In this document: positions 43,760 through 51,039 of the stretch, piece after piece | Layout: every line of letters begins with the position of its first letter | How positions within the stretch are numbered: position 1 is the stretch's first letter | From: Actinomadura sp. NAK00032 | GTDB taxonomy: Bacteria > Actinomycetota > Actinomycetes > Streptosporangiales > Streptosporangiaceae | Assembly (NCBI RefSeq): GCF_013364275.1 | Contig: NZ_CP054932.1 | Location: 5,270,001 to 5,334,000 of the forward strand | Reading direction: 5' to 3' | DNA length: 64,000 bases | Program-made: the position numbers and the translations under genes | The notes under the pieces: model-generated | Database searches by the model: none | Seen by the model: only the letters and a program-made list of their open reading frames with translations | Told to the model about the DNA's origin: nothing

Positions 43760-43777
43760 GACCCGCACCCGCGGGTC
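43760..43777. promoter_or_regulatory. Palindrome GACCCGC-N4-GCGGGTC
   Basis: Perfect 7-bp arms, 18 bp in all, 17 bp before the start of the DinB-like gene and between it and the divergent araC gene. It may also be a transcript hairpin. Confidence 0.4.
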
Positions 43778-43794
43778 TCCCTAGCGTGGAGACC

Positions 43795-44379
43795 ATGAAC
43801 GAACTGCACGCATACATGAAGGAATGCGCCGCCGAGGCCGCCCGCATCGCCCGCGGCGTGGACCGGGAGGGGATGGCGGGCCCGACCCCGTGCGCGGAGT
43901 TCGACCTGCGGGCGCTGGTGAACCACTGGGTGGTCTACACCTCGCACGGGCTTGAGCACCGCGCGCTGCGCGAGGAGCTTCCACAGGAACTCGTCGAACG
44001 CGACTTCACCGCCGACCCGTCCTGGGCGGAGGAGTACGCCGCCCAACTCGACCGGGCGGTGGCGGCCTGGGCCGACCCCGCCGTGTGGGAGGGCGAGATC
44101 GGGTCGGGCCCGGCGGCGTCGCCCGCGTCCGAGATCGCCTCGCTGCTCATCCTGGAGACGGCCCTGCACGGCTTCGACGTGGCGGCCGCGACGGGGCAGG
44201 AGTTCGGCGTCTCGGCCGAGGCCGGCGAGTTCCTGCTGGGGGTCGTCGAGGCGCAGGCCGAAATGTACCGGCGGTACGAGGGGTTCGCCGACCCGGTCCC
44301 GGTGGGCGCGGACGCCGGGGCGTTCCGGCGGGCGGTCGCGCTCTCCGGTCGCGACCCCGGCTGGACGCCCCCGGCCTGA
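43795..44379 (+). CDS. DinB/maleylpyruvate-isomerase-like protein (TIGR03086 family)
   Basis: 194 residues. The ATG at 43795 sits behind GTGGAGA. A four-helix metal-binding fold is suggested by LHAYMKECAAEAARIARGVD, VNHWVVYTSHGLEHRAL (paired His) and ETALHGFDVAAATGQEFG. Related actinobacterial proteins are mycothiol- or metal-dependent isomerases and transferases. The GPTPCAEFDLRALVNHW start is characteristic. The substrate is unknown. The divergent AraC protein probably regulates it. Confidence 0.88.
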   Translation: MNELHAYMKECAAEAARIARGVDREGMAGPTPCAEFDLRALVNHWVVYTSHGLEHRALREELPQELVERDFTADPSWAEEYAAQLDRAVAAWADPAVWEGEIGSGPAASPASEIASLLILETALHGFDVAAATGQEFGVSAEAGEFLLGVVEAQAEMYRRYEGFADPVPVGADAGAFRRAVALSGRDPGWTPPA

Positions 44380-44509
44380 ACCTTTGCACCGTCCGGCGCG
44401 GCCTCGCGTCCGCTGCGAAGTGCTCCGACGCGGGGCCGCGCGCGGACGCGGGGCCGGGTCCTGATGTTGGGCCTTGACGGATCTCCAGAGGGTGATCAGA
44501 CTCCGAGCA

Positions 44510-44523
44510 TGGGAGCGCTCCCA
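44510..44523. promoter_or_regulatory. CebR/CelR operator TGGGAGCGCTCCCA
   Basis: An exact copy of the CebR/CelR consensus known from Streptomyces and Thermobifida cellulase promoters. It is extended here to an 18-bp perfect palindrome (44508-44525). It lies 46 bp before the start of the GH6 gene. Cellobiose-type inducers would release the LacI-family repressor, whose gene is not in this window. Confidence 0.9.
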
Positions 44524-44569
44524 TGCATACCGGCGCCTCCCCCACCCCCTCAGACTCTGGAGTTACCGG

Positions 44570-45775
44570 ATGAGACGACGCATCGGGATGCTCGCCGCCG
44601 CCGCGGCGGGCATCGTCGCGGTTCTCACGGCGCCTGCGCCGGCGCAGGCGTTAGGGCACGACGATCCACTGGCGCGGAAGGCCACGTTCTATGTCGAGCC
44701 CGACGGCAACGCCGCGCGGCAGGCCGAGATCTGGGCGGCCGAGGGGCGCGGTGACGACGCCGCGCACATGCGGGCCCTGTCCAAGGTCTCGCAGGCGATC
44801 TGGTTCACCGGCGGCACTCCCGCCGAGGTGCGGACGGCGGTGCGGCGGACGATGGTCAGCGCCGCCCGGCAGCGCGCCGTCCCCGTGCTCGTGGCCTACT
44901 ACGTGCCGGGCCGTGACTGCTCGCAGTACTCGGCGGGCGGCGCCGCGAACGAGGCCGCCTACCGCGCCTGGATCGACGCGTTCGCGAGGGGCGTCGGCGG
45001 CGGCCGGGCCGTGGTGATCGTCGAGCCGGACGGGCTGGCGCTGCTGTCCAGCGAGCCGTGGTGCAACGAGGGCGGCGGCGGCACCACCGGCACCCCCGAG
45101 GACCCCGCCCGGGTCGACGAGCGCTTCCGCGAGATCAACTACGCGATCGGCGCCCTGCAGCGGCTGCCGCGCACCGGCGTCTACGTGGACTCCGGGCACT
45201 CCGACTGGCAGCCGCTCGACGACTACGACGCCGGGTACGGCGAACCGCGCGCCCAGCTCGGCATGGCGAGCCGCCTGCTGAAGGGCGGCATCGCCAAGGC
45301 CGACGGCTTCGCGCTGAACGTCTCGAACTACCGCAGTACCGATGAACTGGTCGCGTACGGCACCCGGCTGTCCAAGTGCCTGCGCCTCCGCCGGACGACG
45401 GGCGCGGCCAGTTGCTCCGACGCCGCCCTGGCCACCGTCCCGGAGGACCCGCGCAGGCTCACGCACTTCGTCCTGGACACCAGCCGCAACGGCCGGGGGC
45501 CGTGGACGCCTCCCGCGGGCGAGTACTCCGACCCGCAGGTCTGGTGCAACCCGCCGGGCCGCGGCCTGGGCGAGCGGCCCTCGACCCGCACCGGCGACCC
45601 CCTGGTCGACGCCTTCCTCTGGGTCAAGCGCCCCGGCGAGTCCGACGGCCAGTGCACCCGCGGCACCGCCGGGCCCGAGGATCCCGAGTACGGCGCGGTC
45701 GACCCGGCGGCCGGCGCCTGGTGGGCCGAGTACGCCCTGGGCCTCTCCCAGCGCGCCGTCCCTCCCCTCCGCTGA
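44570..45775 (+). CDS. Secreted glycoside hydrolase family 6 (cellulase)
   Basis: 401 residues from the ATG at 44570 behind TGGAG. Signal peptide 1-27, cut after APAQA. The GH6 domain fills the rest: FYVEPDGNAARQAEIWAAEG near 40, YYVPGRDCSQYSAGG at 110-124 with Asp116, and catalytic Asp154 in VIVEPDGLALLS. VYVDSGHSDW near 205 and FLWVKRPGESDGQC near the C-terminus complete the active site. There is no carbohydrate-binding module. It is an inverting beta-1,4-glucanase, endo- or exo-acting. Regulation by CebR is strongly suggested by the operator upstream. Confidence 0.95.
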   Translation: MRRRIGMLAAAAAGIVAVLTAPAPAQALGHDDPLARKATFYVEPDGNAARQAEIWAAEGRGDDAAHMRALSKVSQAIWFTGGTPAEVRTAVRRTMVSAARQRAVPVLVAYYVPGRDCSQYSAGGAANEAAYRAWIDAFARGVGGGRAVVIVEPDGLALLSSEPWCNEGGGGTTGTPEDPARVDERFREINYAIGALQRLPRTGVYVDSGHSDWQPLDDYDAGYGEPRAQLGMASRLLKGGIAKADGFALNVSNYRSTDELVAYGTRLSKCLRLRRTTGAASCSDAALATVPEDPRRLTHFVLDTSRNGRGPWTPPAGEYSDPQVWCNPPGRGLGERPSTRTGDPLVDAFLWVKRPGESDGQCTRGTAGPEDPEYGAVDPAAGAWWAEYALGLSQRAVPPLR

Positions 45776-45794
45776 CCGGACACGGGCCGCATCC

Positions 45795-45839
45795 GGACGT
45801 TCCGGCGCCGCCGCCCGCGACGGCGGCGCCGGAACGTCC
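45795..45839. terminator. 19-bp perfect hairpin terminator
   Basis: 45795-45813 pairs perfectly with 45821-45839 around a 7-nt loop, in the 71-bp gap between convergent cellulase and tetR genes. It is the most stable hairpin noticed in the window. Confidence 0.8.
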
Positions 45840-45846
45840 CGCGTCG

Positions 45847-46521
45847 TCACCGCCGGGACTCCAGGTAGCCGGCGACCGATTCGGCCAGCACGGCGCGCGC
45901 CTCGTCGATGTCGGTCCACGTGCTCAGCCGCTGCTCCATGTAGAGGCCGTGGACGGCGGCCGGCAGGAGGTGGCGCACGCGCTCCAGCCGGTAGGCGTCG
46001 ACGACGAGCCCGCGGAACGCCCGCGCGTAGGCGCGCCGCCAGCGGCGGTCCCACCGGTTGAGCTGCTCGGCCGTGCGCGGGTAGGTCGCGGCGAACTCGG
46101 CCGTGTCGCGGGGCAGCAGGCCGCGCAGGGTCGCCACCGCCCGTCCGGGAGGCGAGTCGAGCCCCGCCCAGAGCGCGTCGACGATCCGGGTCATCCGCTC
46201 GGTGACGGACCCGTCGTCCATCTCCTTCCACGGCAGCATGTCGCCCTGGTTTCCCAGTTCCTCCAGGACGGCCGCCCAGAGCCCGTCGACGTCCCCGAAC
46301 TGGTGCTGGACCGTGCCCCAGGTGACTCCGGCGCGCTTCGCGACGAGGTTGGCGCTGATCTCACCGCCGTGCCCGCCGTCGGCGAGCATGGCGGCGGCGG
46401 TCCCGATCACCCGGGCGCGCGTCTCCAGACCGCGCCGGTTGAGCCGGGCGCCCCGCGCGTTCAGCGGGGTGCCGGTGCCGCCGGAGCCCGCCGCGCCCCG
46501 GCCGGTCGAGGGCTCGGTCAC
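45847..46521 (-). CDS. TetR family transcriptional regulator
   Basis: 224 residues from a GTG at 46521. A Gly/Thr-rich lead precedes the HTH at about 33-78 (TRARVIGTAAAMLADGG, then NLVAKRAGVTWGTVQHQFGDVDGL). The ligand domain follows. It is divergent from the thioesterase gene, and the perfect palindrome ACATAGAG-N2-CTCTATGT between them is its likely site. Confidence 0.9.
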   Translation of the reverse strand: MTEPSTGRGAAGSGGTGTPLNARGARLNRRGLETRARVIGTAAAMLADGGHGGEISANLVAKRAGVTWGTVQHQFGDVDGLWAAVLEELGNQGDMLPWKEMDDGSVTERMTRIVDALWAGLDSPPGRAVATLRGLLPRDTAEFAATYPRTAEQLNRWDRRWRRAYARAFRGLVVDAYRLERVRHLLPAAVHGLYMEQRLSTWTDIDEARAVLAESVAGYLESRR

Positions 46522-46576
46522 GGGCCGATTGTAGATCCGGCGCCCCGGGAGAGGGCGTCCGCAGCGCTCGTTTTAT

Positions 46577-46594
46577 ACATAGAGACCTCTATGT
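46577..46594. promoter_or_regulatory. TetR operator ACATAGAG-N2-CTCTATGT
   Basis: Perfect 8+8 palindrome 41 bp before the thioesterase start. A degenerate copy lies on the other side of that gene at 47325-47342. Confidence 0.75.
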
Positions 46595-46635
46595 GATGAT
46601 TGGCGGCACCGGTCCTTCCGGTATACGGTCGGCGC

Positions 46636-47301
46636 ATGACGAGCCGTTTTCCCGATGCAGGCGCGGTGGGCGTGGGCGGGTTCGTCCGCGACGAGACGCC
46701 GACCCCCGAGGTGGACCGCCGGGAAGCGGTGCTGGCCTCGCTCGCCGGAACCGTCCGCGAGCTGGTCGACGCCACGATCCGCACGACGGTCGCCGACGAC
46801 GAGGTGCACCGGGTCCGCGACGAGCTCGCCCTGCTCGTCGACCGGCTGCGCGCCGCGCGGCTGCCCGGTCCCGCCGGCGTCCGGTACAACTCCGAGCTGC
46901 GCGCCTGGAACTGGGGCAATGCGGTCGTCGGCGCGGCGAACGCGGTCGCCCCGCCGCTGGACGTCGTCCACGGCCCGTCGGGGTGCCACGCCGACGTCGT
47001 CCTCGGCGCGGCGTACGAGGGGCCTCCCGGGCTGGTGCACGGCGGAGTCTCCGCCATGCTCCTCGACCACATCATGGGCGTGACGGCGTCCGCGACGCAC
47101 CGGACGACCTTCACCGGAACGCTCACCATGCGCTACCGGCGCGGCACTCCCCTCGGCCCTCTCCGCTTGGAGGCGAGCATCGTCCGCGAAGAGGGGCGCA
47201 AGGTGTTCGTGGTCGCGTCGATCTCCGACGCCGACGGCGTGACCGTCGAGGCCGAAGGGGTGTTCATCGAGCCCGCGGGAGCGCCGAGCGCGGCCGGCTG
47301 A
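46636..47301 (+). CDS. PaaI/hotdog-fold thioesterase family protein
   Basis: 221 residues from the ATG at 46636. The first 100 residues are an extra N-terminal region. The hotdog domain starts near 105, with the active-site motif LVHGGVSAMLLDHIMG and the strand TFTGTLTMRYRRGTPL. Such proteins hydrolyse acyl-CoA thioesters. The N-terminal extension is as seen in mycobacterial homologues. Control by the divergent TetR is likely, and a second operator copy follows the gene. Confidence 0.88.
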   Translation: MTSRFPDAGAVGVGGFVRDETPTPEVDRREAVLASLAGTVRELVDATIRTTVADDEVHRVRDELALLVDRLRAARLPGPAGVRYNSELRAWNWGNAVVGAANAVAPPLDVVHGPSGCHADVVLGAAYEGPPGLVHGGVSAMLLDHIMGVTASATHRTTFTGTLTMRYRRGTPLGPLRLEASIVREEGRKVFVVASISDADGVTVEAEGVFIEPAGAPSAAG

Positions 47302-47324
47302 CGCCCCCGCGAGGGCTTCGAAAC

Positions 47325-47342
47325 ACATAGAGCCCGCTATGC
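47325..47342. promoter_or_regulatory. Second, imperfect copy of the ACATAGAG palindrome
   Basis: The left arm ACATAGAG is intact and the right arm matches at six of eight positions. It lies downstream of the thioesterase gene and just beyond the convergent ABC permease stop. Confidence 0.5.
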
Positions 47343-47349
47343 CCGTCGC

Positions 47350-48147
47350 TCAGGTGATGTCGCGGCGCATCGGGCGGACGATCGCGGCGGTCGCGGCCAG
47401 CGCGGTGTACGCGAGCAGCAGCAGCGCGCCCGAGGCCGGCGAGAGCAGGTGCACCGGGTCGGCGGACAGCTGCTCGGACATCGCGTCGGTGACGGCCGTG
47501 AAATCGGTCAGCGCGGCGGTCGCGCCGCCGGGCAGCCACGGGTACAGCTCCCGGACGCCCGGGATCACCAGCAGCGCCATCTCCCCCGCGTACAGGTAGC
47601 CGATCACCACGACGAGCGCGGCGGCCTGGTTGCGGATCAGCGCGCCCATGCCGGTGCCGAGCAGCATGTAGGCCACCATCGCCACCCCGATGCGGGCGAG
47701 GATGCCGGCGATGTCGGCGGCGGGCATCCCCAGCGTCAGGCCGCGCGCGGCCGAGGCGCCGAAGAAGGCCGCGGCGGCGGTACCGGCGAGGACGACCCCG
47801 TAGGCGGCGCCGGCGACGCCGTGGGCCAGCAGCTTCGCGGCGAGCACCCGCCAGCGGCGCGGCTCGAAGAGGAAGGTGACGCCGGCCGTCCGGTGCCGGT
47901 ACTCCGACGTCATGGCGAGCGTCCCGATCGCGGCGGGGACGAACGCGGTGTAGCCGAGGATGCCGAGAATCCCCCGGACGCCCTCCTCGGTGTCCAGTCC
48001 CGGCATCGGGGGGTCGAAGTTCTCCGGCCCGACGAGGGTCATCGTCCCGACGAGCCCGCCGCCGAGGAGGCCGCCCGCCAGCAGGACGAGCAGCCACGCC
48101 CGGGTCGCCAGCAGCTTGCGGAACTCGCCCTTGACCAGCCCTGCCAT
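47350..48147 (-). CDS. ABC transporter permease (ABC-2 type)
   Basis: 265 residues from the ATG at 48147, which overlaps the ATPase stop as TGATG. About six transmembrane helices, with MTSEYRHRTAGVTFLFEPRR in the loop after helix 2, typical of ABC-2 membrane subunits in two-gene export systems. With the ATPase upstream it probably exports a drug, lipid or peptide. It is the last gene of the operon that starts at 50034 or 49423. Confidence 0.9.
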   Translation of the reverse strand: MAGLVKGEFRKLLATRAWLLVLLAGGLLGGGLVGTMTLVGPENFDPPMPGLDTEEGVRGILGILGYTAFVPAAIGTLAMTSEYRHRTAGVTFLFEPRRWRVLAAKLLAHGVAGAAYGVVLAGTAAAAFFGASAARGLTLGMPAADIAGILARIGVAMVAYMLLGTGMGALIRNQAAALVVVIGYLYAGEMALLVIPGVRELYPWLPGGATAALTDFTAVTDAMSEQLSADPVHLLSPASGALLLLAYTALAATAAIVRPMRRDIT

Positions 48148-49055
48148 CACGCGCCCCCGGTCAGTTCGAAGAAGAGTCGTTCCAGGTCGGGTTCCTCGGC
48201 GGCGAGCCCGTGGACGCGGACCCCGTGCGCGGCGGCCAGGTCGGCGACCCGGGCCGCGTCCAGGCCGTGCACCCGCAGCCGCCCCGGTCCGGCGGGCTCG
48301 ACGCGCCGCGCGGGCCCGGCCGGCGGCTCCCCGGCCAGCACGCCGGCGAGCGCGTCGGCGTCCGGGGACTCGACGAGCACGGCCGGGGCCGCGCCGGCGA
48401 CGTCCGCCAGCGGACCGGCCGCCACCACGCGCCCCGCGCTGATCATCACGACGTCGTCGACCAGCCGCCGGACCTCGCCGAGCATGTGGCTGGACACCAG
48501 GATCGTCCGCCCCTCGCCGGCCAGGTGGCGCAGGAACGACCGCAGCCAGGCCGTGCCCGCGGGGTCCAGGCCGTTGCCCGGTTCGTCCAGCAGCAGCACG
48601 CGGGGGTCGCCGAGCAGCGCGGTCGCCAGGTTGAGGCGCTGACGCATGCCGGTCGAGAAGCCGCCCGTCCTGCGGTGCGCCACCCCGGCCAGGTCGACGA
48701 GGGCGAGGAGCTCGTCGACGCGGGAGTCGGGGTGGCCGCCCATCGCCGCGTACACCCGCAGGTGCGCGCGGGCCGAGTGGCCGGGGTGCGACGAGCCCGC
48801 GCCGAAGGCGGCGCCGACCGTCGACGTGGGGCGCGGGAGGTCCCGGTAGCGCCGGCCGCCGATGGTCACCGAGCCGGACGTGGGGACGACGTGGTCGACC
48901 ATCATCCGCATGGTCGTGGTCTTCCCGGCGCCGTTCGGGCCGAGGAACCCGGTGATCCGGCCGGGTTCGGCGGCGAAGCCGGCCCCGTCCACGGCGGTGA
49001 CGTCGCCGAACCGCTTGGTGAGGCCGGCGGCCTCGACGCGGAGCCCGCCCGTCAC
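48147..49055 (-). CDS. ABC transporter ATP-binding protein
   Basis: 302 residues from a GTG at 49055 that overlaps the preceding stop (GTGA). Walker A GPNGAGKTTT near 39-48, signature STGMRQR near 135, Walker B VLLLDEPGNG near 156 and the H-loop SSHMLGEV near 192. It is a DrrA/CcmA-type exporter ATPase with a C-terminal extension. Coupled on both sides to the permease and to the small PH-like gene. Confidence 0.95.
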   Translation of the reverse strand: MTGGLRVEAAGLTKRFGDVTAVDGAGFAAEPGRITGFLGPNGAGKTTTMRMMVDHVVPTSGSVTIGGRRYRDLPRPTSTVGAAFGAGSSHPGHSARAHLRVYAAMGGHPDSRVDELLALVDLAGVAHRRTGGFSTGMRQRLNLATALLGDPRVLLLDEPGNGLDPAGTAWLRSFLRHLAGEGRTILVSSHMLGEVRRLVDDVVMISAGRVVAAGPLADVAGAAPAVLVESPDADALAGVLAGEPPAGPARRVEPAGPGRLRVHGLDAARVADLAAAHGVRVHGLAAEEPDLERLFFELTGGA

Positions 49056-49423
49056 GTCCGCACCCCCGTGGCGGCGCGGATGCGGCCGGCGAGCCGGGAC
49101 GCGTCCGGGTGGGACAGCACGATGCCGTCGAACTCGTCCCCGCTGATCGCGCGGTTCAGGGCGAGGTGCAGGCCGGGGCCTCCGCGGCGTGCCGAGACGA
49201 GCAGCCGGGGGCCGCGCAGCAGTCCCCAGACGCCGATCTTGGCGAAGCCCGAGACGGCCAGCCCGCGGCGGGACCCGCGCGCCTCCCGCAGCGGCGCGTC
49301 GACGCGCGCGGCCCGGGTGATGGCGGCGAGCGGGACGCTCACCCGCCCGCGCCGCGTCCAGAGCCGCTCCCAGGCGTCGAACTCGATGTCGACGCTGTTC
49401 TCGGCGATCGTCACTTCTGCCAT
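49052..49423 (-). CDS. Small PH-domain-like protein, 123 aa
   Basis: ATG at 49423. The sequence is mostly beta strands: VDIEFDAWERLWTRRG, VSVPLAAITRAARVD, and KIGVWGLLRGPRLLVSARR in the second half. This resembles bacterial PH-like domains of unknown role. It precedes and overlaps the ABC ATPase by 4 bp and follows the HTH gene by 29 bp, so it is part of the exporter operon. Confidence 0.8.
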   Translation of the reverse strand: MAEVTIAENSVDIEFDAWERLWTRRGRVSVPLAAITRAARVDAPLREARGSRRGLAVSGFAKIGVWGLLRGPRLLVSARRGGPGLHLALNRAISGDEFDGIVLSHPDASRLAGRIRAATGVRT

Positions 49424-49452
49424 GGCATGGCCCTTTCTGTCCGGCCGGCCGT

Positions 49453-50034
49453 TCAGGGGCCGGCGCTGTCGTTCGGCGGCGGGGGCGGCGGGGGCGGGGA
49501 GTCCAGGGGCAGGAGCACGGTCGCCAGCAGCCGCGGCACCCGCCCCTCGCGCGGCTCGTTGCCGAGCAGTGGCTGCAGGAGTTCGCCGAAGCCGCGGGCG
49601 AACTCGGCGAACTCGGCGTCGTCCAGATGCAGCACGACCTGCTGGTAGCCGACCCCGTCGGCGACCAGGTCGACCCGTTCGCGCGCCAGGTAGCGGGCGA
49701 ACTCGGCGAGCAGGCTGGAGACGAACACGGTGAAGTAGCGCTCGTGGTCGGCGGGCGTCGCGGCGGCCAGCGCGTCCCCTCCGAGCGTCGCGCCGCCGGG
49801 GGCCAGGGCGAAGACGCGCTCGGCCGCGCCGCCGACCCTGCGCTCCTCCACCACGTCCAGCAGACCGCCCTTGACCAGGGCGGCCAGGTGCCGGTACAGC
49901 GTCGCCTGCGGGACGTCCGGCAGCAGGCTCGCGACGTCGCGCGCGGTGCGGCGCCCGCCGGCGACCGACCGCAGGATCCGGATCCGCACCGGGTGCAGCG
50001 CCAGCTCCGCCCAGCGCTCCTTGGATATGCTCAC
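49453..50034 (-). CDS. ArsR-like helix-turn-helix regulator
   Basis: 193 residues from a GTG at 50034 with GAGGG upstream. A winged helix lies at about 8-75 (LALHPVRIRILRSVAGGRRTA, then LLPDVPQATLYRHLAALVKGG). A helical effector domain follows, and the C-terminus ends in a run of eight prolines. It belongs to the HTH_20/ArsR-like group. It is first in the operon with the PH-like and ABC genes and probably represses it at TTATCA-N4-TGATAA. Confidence 0.85.
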   Translation of the reverse strand: MSISKERWAELALHPVRIRILRSVAGGRRTARDVASLLPDVPQATLYRHLAALVKGGLLDVVEERRVGGAAERVFALAPGGATLGGDALAAATPADHERYFTVFVSSLLAEFARYLARERVDLVADGVGYQQVVLHLDDAEFAEFARGFGELLQPLLGNEPREGRVPRLLATVLLPLDSPPPPPPPPNDSAGP

Positions 50035-50043
50035 ACCCTCACG

Positions 50044-50059
50044 TTATCATTCTTGATAA
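50044..50059. promoter_or_regulatory. Palindrome TTATCA-N4-TGATAA
   Basis: Perfect 6-bp arms, ten bases upstream of the GTG of the HTH gene, in an AT-rich promoter patch. Probable autoregulatory operator of the exporter operon. Confidence 0.6.
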
Positions 50060-50128
50060 TGAGAATGACAACCCGTGCGGGACCGGCTCCGGACGGCACC
50101 CGGGACGGGCCGCCGTCCGGCCGCGCTC

Positions 50129-50962
50129 TCACAGGAGGCGGAACGAATCCCCCGCCTTCACCCTGCCCGGCGTCACGACCTGCGCGTAGACGCCGGCGCA
50201 GGGGCGCTCCCCGAACCCGGGCAGCGGCTCGACGAGGTTCAGCCGCGCGGGGATCTTCAGCGCGCCGGTGTCGCGGGGCAGCGCGCCGTGCTCCAGCGTC
50301 GGCACCGAGCAGCGCGGTGTCGGCGCCATGACGCGCAGCACGGCCTCGCCGACCGCCAGGTCGCGGCCGACCCAGGCGTTCTCGCCGAAGCCGGGCCCGT
50401 CCGTGCCGAGCACGATGTTGGGCCGGTACCGCGCGGCCTCCATCACGCCGCGCTCCCCCGCCTCGGCGATCGCGTCCAGCGTCGCGGTGCCGACCAGGTG
50501 GACGGGCGCGAAGTCGACGAACGTGCCGGGCGGCGAGCCCTGCCCGAGCACGACCTCCTCGTCCTCCACCTCGGCGGTGACCCCCGCCGCGAGCACCTGG
50601 TCGGGGACGGCGCGCGCCAGCGTGGCGCCCTCGGGGCGGGTGTCGGTGAGCACGACCTCCCGGCCGAGCTCCTCGGACAGCTCCGCGTCGGTGCCGGCAT
50701 CGCCGCCGCGCACCGTCCGGCCGTCCGGCAGGACGACCCGGACCCCGTCACCGTCGGCCGCCGCCGACATCGTCAGCAGGGCGCGCCAGAGCCGGGGGCT
50801 CTTGGCGCTCGCGATCCGCCCGGTCCCGGCGTCCAGCAGCGCCCAGCCGCGATCACCGCGGATCCCGGTCGCGGCCACCTCCGCCGAGGACAGCTCCTCC
50901 CCCAGCATCGACTTGACCGGATACCGCCACAGCGCCACGGCCGTTCCCGCCATCTCTCCCAC
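50129..50962 (-). CDS. MOSC domain-containing protein
   Basis: 277 residues from a GTG at 50962 behind GGGAGGGG. An ATG three codons in is the alternative start. The MOSC N-terminal beta-barrel opens with VALWRYPVKSMLGEEL. The MOSC domain follows with ARYRPNIVLGTDGPGFGENAW and the conserved cysteine in PTPRCSVPTLEHG, which binds a molybdenum-cofactor sulfur or similar ligand. It probably transfers or uses sulfur in a Moco-type reduction. It stands alone. Confidence 0.9.
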   Translation of the reverse strand: MGEMAGTAVALWRYPVKSMLGEELSSAEVAATGIRGDRGWALLDAGTGRIASAKSPRLWRALLTMSAAADGDGVRVVLPDGRTVRGGDAGTDAELSEELGREVVLTDTRPEGATLARAVPDQVLAAGVTAEVEDEEVVLGQGSPPGTFVDFAPVHLVGTATLDAIAEAGERGVMEAARYRPNIVLGTDGPGFGENAWVGRDLAVGEAVLRVMAPTPRCSVPTLEHGALPRDTGALKIPARLNLVEPLPGFGERPCAGVYAQVVTPGRVKAGDSFRLL

Positions 50963-51039
50963 GTCCCCTCCCGATCATCGAACCGACGAACACGGTACGT
51001 CAGCGTCCCGGCCGGTCGAATCCGCGGTCTCGCGGTCCC

